Below, one piece after another: positions 18,098 to 24,660 of a stretch of DNA of 57,189 bases. The stretch is from an uncultured Lachnospiraceae bacterium (GTDB lineage Bacteria > Bacillota > Clostridia > Lachnospirales > Lachnospiraceae), in the NCBI GenBank assembly GCA_900316165.1, contig ONBW01000012.1:1-57189 (forward strand), given 5' to 3'. The notes below the pieces were generated by a model, which saw only the letters and a program-made list of their open reading frames with translations, did not search any database and was not told the DNA's origin. Every line of letters starts with the position of its first letter. Position 1 is the stretch's first letter. The translations under genes were made by a program, and so were the position numbers.

Positions 18098-19276
18098 TCA
18101 CACGGACCGCACTGAGTAGTCCGTGTCGACATGAATGCAGACTTCATATGTGCCGATTCTTTTGTTTATTAGTTTCATGATTTCATTTTTCAATTGGTCT
18201 GCATCCATTCCAAATCCATATGGAACCAACACATCGAAAACCATTCTGTCAGTATCATGTCTTTTTACAATGCGAAAGTCGTGGAGTGAAAGTGACGGAT
18301 TTATTTCCTCTACAATCGAGAGGACCTTATTTTTCACAGAGAGGACCTCCGGATCATCGGTAACTATCGGATCCATATGAATCACTGCCTCACAGCCCAG
18401 CTTTTCCTCAAGGGCCTCCTCTGCGGAATCTATTATCTCATGAAGCTCGATCAGATTTCCATCTGCCGGAACCTCAGCGTGGAGCGATACCATCCGTCTG
18501 CCTGGGCCATAGTCGTGGACTATCAGGTCGTGGATTCCAGAAATCCGCGGATCCTGTTCAAGCATTATCTCCCGCACTTTCTCTACAAAATGTGGATCAG
18601 GCGCCTGCCCCAAAAGCGGATTTAAAGTATCCTTTGCCGATTCAAATCCCTCGTATGCTACAAAAAGTCCTACCAGAATACCGCAGATTCCATCGAGGTA
18701 GATGAATCCTGTTCTTGCAGATACGATCTGCGCGATTGTTACGATGGAAGTCGACACACAGTCGCTCATCGAGTCCTTCGCTGCGGCCATAAGTGGGAGC
18801 GAGTCGATTTTCTTACCGACCGAGCGGTTGTAGTAGAGCATGTAAAGCTTCACGCCTATCGACGCAAGAAGTATGATTATAGCAGCTATAGAAAATGACG
18901 TTTTCTCCGGGTGCACAAGACGCAGCACCGAGTCTCTTATCAGCTCATATGCCATGATTATAATAAGAGCTGAAACCACGAATCCAGAGACATACTCTAT
19001 CCTGCCGTGGCCATATGGGTGCTCCGGATCTGCCTTCTGTGATGACAGCTTAAAGCCTGCTATCGTAACAAATGATGACAGCGCATCTGAGAAGTTGTTC
19101 ATCGCGTCAGCAACGATTGATATAGAATGCGTGAAAAGTCCTGCAAAAATTTTCGCTGCTGACAGCAGCAGGTTTAAAATAATACCGCAGGTTCCGCAGA
19201 GTCTGCCCCAGGCACTTCTCTGCTTCTCCTCCGACTGATTTTTATCTATGAAAAATCTACTAAGTAATGTAATCAT
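18098..19276 (-). CDS. Cation diffusion facilitator (CDF) family metal transporter
   Basis: 392 residues. Six hydrophobic segments cover about residues 28-220. The metal-site motif of helix II is HSISIVADAMNNFSDALSS (Asp and Asn), and helix V has MAAAKDSMSDC (D-x-x-x-D). A cytosolic ferredoxin-like domain follows (HDLIVHDYGPGRRMVSLHAEV) and, unusually, about 100 more residues that include a second similar fold (LHDFRIVKRHDTDRMVFDVLVPYG). Members export Mn, Fe or Zn. It lies 26 bp after feoAB, so iron or manganese efflux is a fair inference. A perfect 8-bp inverted repeat (18100-18107 / 18119-18126) sits at the very 3' end but has no U-tract. Confidence 0.9.
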   Translation of the reverse strand: MITLLSRFFIDKNQSEEKQRSAWGRLCGTCGIILNLLLSAAKIFAGLFTHSISIVADAMNNFSDALSSFVTIAGFKLSSQKADPEHPYGHGRIEYVSGFVVSALIIIMAYELIRDSVLRLVHPEKTSFSIAAIIILLASIGVKLYMLYYNRSVGKKIDSLPLMAAAKDSMSDCVSTSIVTIAQIVSARTGFIYLDGICGILVGLFVAYEGFESAKDTLNPLLGQAPDPHFVEKVREIMLEQDPRISGIHDLIVHDYGPGRRMVSLHAEVPADGNLIELHEIIDSAEEALEEKLGCEAVIHMDPIVTDDPEVLSVKNKVLSIVEEINPSLSLHDFRIVKRHDTDRMVFDVLVPYGFGMDADQLKNEIMKLINKRIGTYEVCIHVDTDYSVRSV

Positions 19277-19302
19277 ATTTTCCTCTTTTTACGATACACC
19301 CA

Positions 19303-21681
19303 TCACGCAAACAGCAGTGTCACGAGATGTACGATAAATGCGCACACCCAGGCGACTACGCACTGGAAGATTACTATCTGGAACGCCCATCTGCGGCCGA
19401 GCTCACGCCTGATTGAGGCGATTGCTGCTACACATGGAGTGTAGAGCAGGCAGAAAACAAGGAAGGAAGCGGCAGTAGCCGGCGTAAGTGTCTTCTGAAG
19501 AGCTGCAACGCTTCCGAACAGTATTCCAAGTGTCGAAACCACACTCTCCTTTGCAAGGAAGCCGGAAATCAGCGCTGTGACCATTCTCCAGTCCCCGAAT
19601 CCAAGCGGTGCAAAAATAGGAGCCAAGAAACCTGCGAGTATCGCAAGCATACTCTGCGACGAGTCGCTTACCATAGCAAATGACGGTGAGAAGGTCTGGA
19701 AGAACCAGATCACCATCGACGCAAGAAAAATAACCGTAAACGCTCTCTGGATGAAGTCCTTTGATTTTTCCCAGAGAAGCTGACCTACGTTCTTCGGACG
19801 AGGCATTCTGTAGGTCGGAAGCTCCATTACGAACGGGACCGCCTCACCCTTGTATCTGGTGTTTTTTGAAATAACCGCTGTAAGAATTCCGACTGCGATT
19901 CCCGTGAAATACAGAAGCAGCATAACTATCGCCCCATGCCCCGGGAAAAATGCCGAGATAAAGAATGAGTAGATAGGGAGCTTTGCCGAGCAGCTCATGA
20001 ACGGAATCATAATTACCGTAAGCTTTCGGTCGCGCTCAGAAGGCAGCGTCCTCGAAGACATTACCGCCGGAACCGAGCAGCCAAAGCCGATAAGCATAGG
20101 CACTATGCTACGCCCGGAAAGTCCCAGTTTTCTAAGGATCTTATCCATTACAAACGCGATTCTTGCCATATATCCCGAGTCCTCTAACAGTGAGAGGAAG
20201 AAGAAAAGCGTTACGATTATTGGCAAAAATGAAAGCACCGAACCTACGCCGTTAAACACTCCATTTATGACAAGGGAGACAAGCACAGAGTTTACGCCTG
20301 CTGCATTCATCGCATTTTCTGCGGCATTGCTTAATGCTGTGATACCGGTGTCTAAAAGATTCTGAAGAGTTCCACCTATGACGTTGAAGGTCAGGTAAAA
20401 AATCAACGCCATTATCAGGATAAACATCGGAATCGCAGTGTACTTGCCAGTCAGGATTTTATCTATCTGGCTGCTTCTGGTCTGCTCCTTGCTCTTTTTA
20501 GGCTTTATTACTGAAGAAGAAACTACTTTTTCAATGAAGTTAAAGCGCATATCGGCAATTGCGGCCGAGCGGTCGAGTCCGCTCTCCTTCTCCATCTGCT
20601 TTACGATATGCTCGACGGTCTCCTGCTCGTTTTGATCGAGCTTTAAGGCGTCTATAACACTCTTGTCGCCCTCGATAAGCTTTGTCGCCGCGAAGCGGAT
20701 CGGGATACCCGACTCTTCAGAGTGGTCCTCAATCAGATGCATCACCGCATGGATTGACCTGTGGACAGCTCCGTTCTTCTCGCCCGGATCACAGAAATCC
20801 TGTCTCAACGGTTTTTCCTGATATTTTGCAACATGGAGAGCATGGCTTACGAGCTCATCAATTCCCTCGTTCTTTGCGGCGGAAATCGGAATGACAGGTA
20901 CACCCAAGAGCTGTTCCATCCTGTTGACATTTACAGAGCCGCCGTTTGACTGGACCTCATCCATCATATTCAGCGCTACTACCATCGGTATATTTAGAGT
21001 CAGAAGCTGAAGTGTCAGGTAGAGATTTCTCTCGATATTAGTCGCGTCGACGATATTTATAATGCCCTTTGGCTTTTCATCGAGGATGAACTGACGCGAC
21101 ACTACCTCCTCACTCGTGTACGGCGACATCGAATAAATGCCCGGCAGATCAGTCACGAGCGTGTCCTTGTGTCCGCGAATCACACCGTCTTTTCTGTCAA
21201 CTGTGACTCCCGGGAAATTCCCGACATGCTGATTCGAGCCTGTCAGCTGGTTGAAAAGTGTCGTCTTTCCGGAATTCTGATTTCCTGCCAGCGCAAAGGT
21301 AAGCACTGTCCCCTCAGGTAGCGGATGCTCTGTCTTTTTATCATGATAACGGCCACCCTCACCAAGTCCAGGGTGATCGATGAATTTATCCCTGTTAGTA
21401 TCCGATGGCATCGAGGCGATTCCTGAAAGTGATCTCTCAGCCTCCTGCGGATCCCTGACATTTACGACATCAATTTTTGCCGCATCTGCCAGCCGAAGCG
21501 TAAGCTCATAGCTCTGCACCTTGAGCTCAATCGGGTCGCCCATCGGTGCGTACTTTATCAGTTCCACTGTAACCCCAGGTATTACACCCATGTCGAGGAA
21601 GTGCTGTCTCAGTGCTCCCTCTCCGCCAACTGCCGATACCGTGGCAGCCTGTCCGATTTTTAAATCCTTTATAGTAGGCAT
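19303..21681 (-). CDS. feoB: Ferrous iron transporter, FeoA-FeoB fusion
   Basis: 792 residues. An SH3-like FeoA domain forms residues 1-75 (IKDLKIGQAATVSAVGG, FLDMGVIPGVTVEL). A linker of about 50 residues follows, then the FeoB GTPase domain: G1 GNQNSGKTTLFNQLTG, G3 DLPGIYS, G4 NMMDE. Next is a helical GDI-like region and the membrane domain with the two Gate motifs, including GFGCSVPAVMSSRTL and a late LLYTPCVAAI. It imports Fe(II). I choose the ATG at 21679-21681, which has GGAG 5 nt upstream and begins at the FeoA fold; the frame is open to 21732. The promoter is at 21721-21749. Confidence 0.94.
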   Translation of the reverse strand: MPTIKDLKIGQAATVSAVGGEGALRQHFLDMGVIPGVTVELIKYAPMGDPIELKVQSYELTLRLADAAKIDVVNVRDPQEAERSLSGIASMPSDTNRDKFIDHPGLGEGGRYHDKKTEHPLPEGTVLTFALAGNQNSGKTTLFNQLTGSNQHVGNFPGVTVDRKDGVIRGHKDTLVTDLPGIYSMSPYTSEEVVSRQFILDEKPKGIINIVDATNIERNLYLTLQLLTLNIPMVVALNMMDEVQSNGGSVNVNRMEQLLGVPVIPISAAKNEGIDELVSHALHVAKYQEKPLRQDFCDPGEKNGAVHRSIHAVMHLIEDHSEESGIPIRFAATKLIEGDKSVIDALKLDQNEQETVEHIVKQMEKESGLDRSAAIADMRFNFIEKVVSSSVIKPKKSKEQTRSSQIDKILTGKYTAIPMFILIMALIFYLTFNVIGGTLQNLLDTGITALSNAAENAMNAAGVNSVLVSLVINGVFNGVGSVLSFLPIIVTLFFFLSLLEDSGYMARIAFVMDKILRKLGLSGRSIVPMLIGFGCSVPAVMSSRTLPSERDRKLTVIMIPFMSCSAKLPIYSFFISAFFPGHGAIVMLLLYFTGIAVGILTAVISKNTRYKGEAVPFVMELPTYRMPRPKNVGQLLWEKSKDFIQRAFTVIFLASMVIWFFQTFSPSFAMVSDSSQSMLAILAGFLAPIFAPLGFGDWRMVTALISGFLAKESVVSTLGILFGSVAALQKTLTPATAASFLVFCLLYTPCVAAIASIRRELGRRWAFQIVIFQCVVAWVCAFIVHLVTLLFA

Positions 21682-21693
21682 TTGTACTCCATC

Positions 21694-21707
21694 TTTTTTC
21701 GAAAAAA
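21694..21707. repeat. Perfect 14-bp palindrome in the feoAB leader
   Basis: TTTTTTCGAAAAAA lies between the -10 box and the ribosome site of feoAB, next to a second small palindrome CGTTAACG (21708-21715). It is not a Fur or DtxR box that I recognise. It could be an operator, or chance in an A/T-rich leader. Confidence 0.35.
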
Positions 21708-21720
21708 CGTTAACGAGTCT

Positions 21721-21749
21721 ATTATAAAGCAATTAATCCGTAAAAACAA
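21721..21749 (-). promoter_or_regulatory. Promoter of feoAB
   Basis: On the minus strand TTGTTT (21744-21749), a 17-bp spacer and TATAAT (21721-21726). Transcription should start near 21714, about 33 nt before the chosen start codon. Confidence 0.75.
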
Positions 21750-21767
21750 ACACAGCCTGCATGGCAG

Positions 21768-22001
21768 TTACACTGTCCCGACGTTAATCTCCCCAGCCAG
21801 CTCGAAGCCCTTCTTCGCTGCAAATACGGCGATAAATTCGTTGATGATTGCAGCTGCTGCTATCGTGCCCTGGACGATACGGACGAGGGATGGTTCGGAG
21901 GCAAGAGTCGCGCAGACCGCATTTAAAGAGCCGCCGCTGTACCCGTTTTTCCCGAATTCAGCGATGGCGGTACCAGTGTCTTTACAATGCGCGAATGGCA
22001 A
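21768..22001 (-). pseudogene. Truncated 3' end of a membrane transporter gene (cation:proton antiporter-like)
   Basis: An open frame of 77 codons ends in TAA at 21768 and uses G/C-rich third positions like the real genes nearby, so it looks like true coding sequence. It contains one clear membrane helix (IVQGTIAAAAIINEFIAVFAA) followed by KKGFELAGEI. This resembles the last helix and tail of CPA-type cation:proton antiporters, but I cannot confirm the family. The 5' part is missing: the frame breaks near 22002, exactly where the plus-strand fragment at 22003 begins. I read this as an old junction where accessory DNA replaced the rest of the gene. Confidence 0.45.
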
Positions 22002-22002
22002 T

Positions 22003-22077
22003 AAAATTGACGTTTTGACTGAAAGAGTTCATAATGAAGTCAGTGACTCTAAGAAAACAAAATTATGGCAGAGGTGA
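22003..22077 (+). pseudogene. 3' fragment of a small gene, copy A
   Basis: The frame reads KIDVLTERVHNEVSDSKK and stops at 22075-22077. The same segment recurs at 24550-24609 as QIDVSAKRVHNENIPDWKS, with DNA similarity through ATTGACGTTT ... GTTCATAATGAA. It is the last part of an unrecognised gene, cut at its 5' side near 22002. It precedes the 138-codon gene by 8 bp, as an upstream operon partner would. Confidence 0.5.
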
Positions 22078-22085
22078 TTATTATT

Positions 22086-22502
22086 ATGAGTGCATACCCA
22101 GAGGTTTATCTGGATGATGTAGTTGAAAATCAGGGAAAGCTTTTTGATATGATCGCGCAGGACTATCCTGATAAAGATACAAAGGCTTTCATTAATTCTT
22201 ACATGCAGAGCAAAACCAGAAAAAGTATTGATGAAGGTCAGGCATATGTAAATACAATGGATGCCTCTGATCTCTGGAGATATTTTTCTGAAACAGAGAA
22301 TTATAGACTGAAGGATGGTTCAGCTATGCTTGGATTTGTGCCAGACTGGATTGGAGAATTTTATGCATATTACCAGTGGTACTATAACCTGCCTAGTGCT
22401 GTCCTTGCAAAAAAAATACCGGTTGATTTTTTAATAAAAGCATATCCGGGGCTTCATGACCTCGACTTGGAGCTGGCTGTTAAAAAAGTCGGTGAGGTCT
22501 GA
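22086..22502 (+). CDS. Small acidic protein of unknown function
   Basis: 138 residues, no signal peptide or membrane helix, rich in acidic and aromatic residues (WRYFSETENYR, WIGEFYAYYQWYYNLPS). The start ATG at 22086 has AGAGGTGA about 8 nt upstream; an earlier in-frame ATG at 22065 lacks such a site. The protein looks intact, but I cannot assign a domain. It is boxed in by two gene fragments: the copy A fragment upstream, and the 3' end of an ogt-type gene that begins at its stop codon. It may be a stable remnant of a mobile gene cluster. Confidence 0.65.
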   Translation: MSAYPEVYLDDVVENQGKLFDMIAQDYPDKDTKAFINSYMQSKTRKSIDEGQAYVNTMDASDLWRYFSETENYRLKDGSAMLGFVPDWIGEFYAYYQWYYNLPSAVLAKKIPVDFLIKAYPGLHDLDLELAVKKVGEV

Positions 22503-22617
22503 AGGTGGCCTGTCCGGCAATTTTGCATTTGGAGAAGGTGTCCAGGAAAGACTTCTTCTAGCAGACGGGATTGAAGTGAAAGACGGGAAGGTCGATTTGT
22601 CTAAGTATGGTATATAA
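22501..22617 (+). pseudogene. Orphan 3' end of an ogt-type methyltransferase gene
   Basis: Reads EGGLSGNFAFGEGVQERLLL then ADGIEVKDGKVDLSKYGI and stops at 22615-22617. It matches the C-terminus of the intact YjbR-MGMT fusion at 24661-25329 almost residue for residue, and its DNA is nearly identical over about 110 bp. The catalytic part is missing, so it cannot work. Unlike the intact gene it ends directly after KYG-Ile, which probably shows the ancestral end of the protein. It starts exactly at the stop codon of the upstream gene, a recombination-type join. Confidence 0.85.
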
Positions 22618-22710
22618 AGATTTGATGTTAAAATTGATGGAAGGTCACCTGTCTTTATCACAGTGCCATCAAAAAGTTTCTTGTATTTATCATTTGTAAA
22701 AGATAATAGT

Positions 22711-22768
22711 AATGTTCAAACAATGTTAAGCAATGTCGAGCAATGTTATTGCAATGTTGAGCAATGTC
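22711..22768. repeat. Helically phased AATGT array (six copies)
   Basis: AATGT begins at 22711, 22722, 22732, 22742, 22753 and 22763; five of the six read CAATGT. Successive distances are 11, 10, 10, 11 and 10 bp, a mean of 10.4 bp, equal to one turn of B-DNA. All copies therefore face the same side of the helix. The array lies about 115-170 bp upstream of the hemerythrin promoter. Confidence 0.8.
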
Positions 22769-22880
22769 TGGTATTTTTATGGAAAAGATTTTTTATTAGA
22801 CTCTTGGTAAAATAATATGTAGTATTACCGTGCATGCCTGAAAGCTGTTGCCGCTGGCACGCTTTCTTCTGCTTATTTTC

Positions 22881-22889
22881 TGCTATAAT
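22881..22889 (+). promoter_or_regulatory. Extended -10 promoter of the hemerythrin gene
   Basis: TGCTATAAT is an extended -10 element (TG-n-TATAAT). No good -35 box is seen at the right distance. The expected start of transcription near 22896 gives a leader of about 24 nt before the GGAGGATATTA ribosome site. An inverted repeat GGTAA ... TTACC lies just upstream at about 22806-22829. Confidence 0.7.
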
Positions 22890-22919
22890 ATGGATGAAGT
22901 CTTTTTTTGGAGGATATTA

Positions 22920-23717
22920 ATGATACAGTTTACAGAAGATTTTTTGATTGGAATTCCCGAGATTGACCGCGAGCATAAAAAACTGTTTGTGATGATTGAA
23001 CAGGCAAGCGAGCATATCAAATCTGATGATGACATAAGAGCCACAGCGATGGAACTGTTCAGAGGACTGCAGGACTACGCAGCGACGCATTTTGCTCATG
23101 AAGAGGCATATATGGAAAGCATTGACGATCCAGAGCTTCCGAGGCAGAGAAAGGCACACAAGGCATTCATAGACAGGATAGAACATACGAATTTCGTAGG
23201 TATGTCTGATGACAAAATGCGTGAAGCCTTAAATGACCTTTTGTATTACCTGTCGCAGTGGCTGATGCACCATATTCTTGGCTCTGATACGCTTATTGGG
23301 AAGACAAAATCCCCTTTTGCTTTTACAGATGAGTATAAGACGGGTATAGAACTGATTGATTCAGAGCATAAAAAACTTTTTGAGATTATGGGCCAAGTGG
23401 ATGCTCTAATTCATAATGATGACCTCTACGACAGATTCGATGAAATCCTGAATCTTATCGATGAGTTGAAAGACTATACGGTTTTCCATTTCTCTGACGA
23501 GGAGAAGCTTATGGAAGAGAACAGCTACCCGGGGCTTGAGGCACAAAAGAAAGCGCATAAGGGCTTTGTGGATAAACTCGAGGAGATAAATCTCGATGAG
23601 GTTGACGAGAACCAGGAAGCATATTTGAGCGATCTGCTTGAGTATCTGCTCCACTGGCTCACTGCCCATATCCTTGGCATGGATAAAAAAATAGGCGAAT
23701 TCCTTGGGGTGTACTGA
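22920..23717 (+). CDS. Two-domain bacteriohemerythrin
   Basis: 265 residues made of two complete hemerythrin domains (about 8-128 and 135-262). Such proteins bind O2 or NO at a non-haem di-iron centre. Iron-ligand positions in domain 1 are H19, H57, E61, H80, H118 and D123; in domain 2 they are H150, H190, E194, H213, H250 and D255. In both domains the histidine expected four residues before H80 or H213 is a glutamine (Q76, Q209). No membrane or signalling domain is present, so it is a soluble oxygen binder or scavenger. The start at 22920 is set by GGAGG; the upstream open frame is not coding-like. Confidence 0.92.
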   Translation: MIQFTEDFLIGIPEIDREHKKLFVMIEQASEHIKSDDDIRATAMELFRGLQDYAATHFAHEEAYMESIDDPELPRQRKAHKAFIDRIEHTNFVGMSDDKMREALNDLLYYLSQWLMHHILGSDTLIGKTKSPFAFTDEYKTGIELIDSEHKKLFEIMGQVDALIHNDDLYDRFDEILNLIDELKDYTVFHFSDEEKLMEENSYPGLEAQKKAHKGFVDKLEEINLDEVDENQEAYLSDLLEYLLHWLTAHILGMDKKIGEFLGVY

Positions 23718-23727
23718 ACTATTATTT

Positions 23728-23746
23728 CAAGCAGACGGGATTGAAG
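23728..23746. repeat. Third copy of the ogt 3'-end repeat (19 bp)
   Basis: CAAGCAGACGGGATTGAAG is identical to 25219-25237 inside the intact YjbR-MGMT gene; 17 of its bases also occur at 22560-22576 in the orphan fragment. Here it stands alone, 11 bp after the hemerythrin stop codon. It can form a weak TTTCAA/TTGAAG stem before a T-rich stretch. Confidence 0.75.
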
Positions 23747-23853
23747 AAGTCTTTCCTTTTATTTTTTATGCCTTTATTGATTTCTTATGAGAATGACGAG
23801 AAAAAGAATTCATAATACTGTGGAAAAAGACAGTTACCAGTAATAAGATTTAC

Positions 23854-24150
23854 TCAAGCATACTGAATAGGCTTGATCTGTGATAATTCATCTCCAATCT
23901 CATGCTCAGCATCTCGAATATCTATATCATTCTGCAAATCTAAAAAATACCCCTCTGATAAGCCGAAATACCGGCCAAGGCGCACAGATGTATCAGCAGT
24001 AATTTTTCTTCGATTATGTAAAATATCCTGTATTCGCGATGTAGGAACATGGATATCCTTTGCTAATTTATACGCTGTAATCCCTAATGGCTTCATGAAT
24101 TCTTCCGAAAGAATTTCTCCGATTTTTGGCGTTTCGATATAATCATTCAT
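23854..24150 (-). CDS. higA: HigA-type antitoxin (XRE family)
   Basis: 98 residues. A helix-turn-helix of the VapI/HigA type covers about residues 24-70 (ITAYKLAKDIHVPTSRIQDILHNRRKITADTSVRLGRYFGLSEGYFLDLQ). It neutralises the HigB toxin encoded just upstream and represses the shared promoter. The toxin-first order and 15-bp gap are typical of higBA. The start has AAGGAGA upstream. The gene is read against the flanking plus-strand genes. Confidence 0.93.
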   Translation of the reverse strand: MNDYIETPKIGEILSEEFMKPLGITAYKLAKDIHVPTSRIQDILHNRRKITADTSVRLGRYFGLSEGYFLDLQNDIDIRDAEHEIGDELSQIKPIQYA

Positions 24151-24165
24151 TTTCCGTCTCCTTCA

Positions 24166-24447
24166 TCAATGATAATCCGTTATTTCTACATCAAAGATAT
24201 CGGCTCCATCAATTTTGAAGCAAATACGATATTGACTGTTGATTCTAATACTGTATTGCCCTTCTCGATTCCCTTGTAATAGCTCCAGGTGATTGGCCGG
24301 AGGTACTCTAAGATCATCCAAGGATTTTGCAGCATTTATCATCATAAGCTTTCGCAACGCAATTTTTTGAATTGACTGCGGAAGTTTCCTGGAAAACTGC
24401 TGATTATATATCTTTTCAGTCTCTTTATCTGCAAATCCTTTAATCAT
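24166..24447 (-). CDS. higB: HigB-type toxin (RelE/ParE fold, mRNA interferase)
   Basis: 93 residues. The start MIKGFADKETEKIYN and the segments LRVPPANHLELLQGNREGQYSIRINSQYRICF and VEITDYH are family hallmarks; HigB cleaves mRNA on the ribosome. I place the start at the ATG at 24445-24447. An in-frame ATG at 24460-24462 lies inside the promoter's -10 region and cannot be used by a transcript from it. The chosen ATG sits at the expected +1, so the mRNA is probably leaderless. Confidence 0.92.
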   Translation of the reverse strand: MIKGFADKETEKIYNQQFSRKLPQSIQKIALRKLMMINAAKSLDDLRVPPANHLELLQGNREGQYSIRINSQYRICFKIDGADIFDVEITDYH

Positions 24448-24453
24448 ATTTTG

Positions 24454-24482
24454 ATTATACATGCATCGCGTGTATATGTCAA
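24454..24482 (-). promoter_or_regulatory. Consensus promoter of higBA with built-in operator
   Basis: On the minus strand TTGACA (24477-24482), a 17-bp spacer and TATAAT (24454-24459). An inverted repeat ATACATGC-atc-GCGTGTAT (24457-24475; arms differ at one position) fills the spacer and overlaps the -10 box, well placed for repression by HigA. Confidence 0.85.
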
Positions 24483-24489
24483 CGAGTAA

Positions 24490-24609
24490 CTGGTGTCAGA
24501 TTTGGAAATATCAAGTTGCGAAGCAGCTCAAAATTCGACACTTCTTGCACAGATTGACGTTTCTGCTAAAAGGGTTCATAATGAAAATATTCCTGATTGG
24601 AAATCATGA
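24490..24609 (+). pseudogene. 3' fragment of a small gene, copy B
   Basis: An open frame of 39 codons, bounded by a stop codon at 24487, ends LLAQIDVSAKRVHNENIPDW followed by KS and stop (24607-24609). It is related to the fragment at 22003-22077. No start or ribosome site is seen and the 5' side abuts the higBA promoter, so this is a decayed end of an unrecognised gene. The YjbR-MGMT gene follows after 51 bp. Confidence 0.45.
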
Positions 24610-24660
24610 CAGTTGTCAGAAATGCCATGGTTTGAAACTAGAATATTCATAGGAGTAAAA

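Noticed and set aside
23720-23760. Terminator after the hemerythrin gene
   Set aside because: The stem is only five to six weak pairs and the U-rich stretch is interrupted. The similarity to the ogt 3' end is the stronger explanation.
24613-24660. Upstream starts (TTG 24613, ATG 24622) for the YjbR-MGMT fusion
   Set aside because: Neither has a ribosome site, and the YjbR domain normally begins at KTR-x-EAL. The TTG at 24661 has AGGAG at proper distance.
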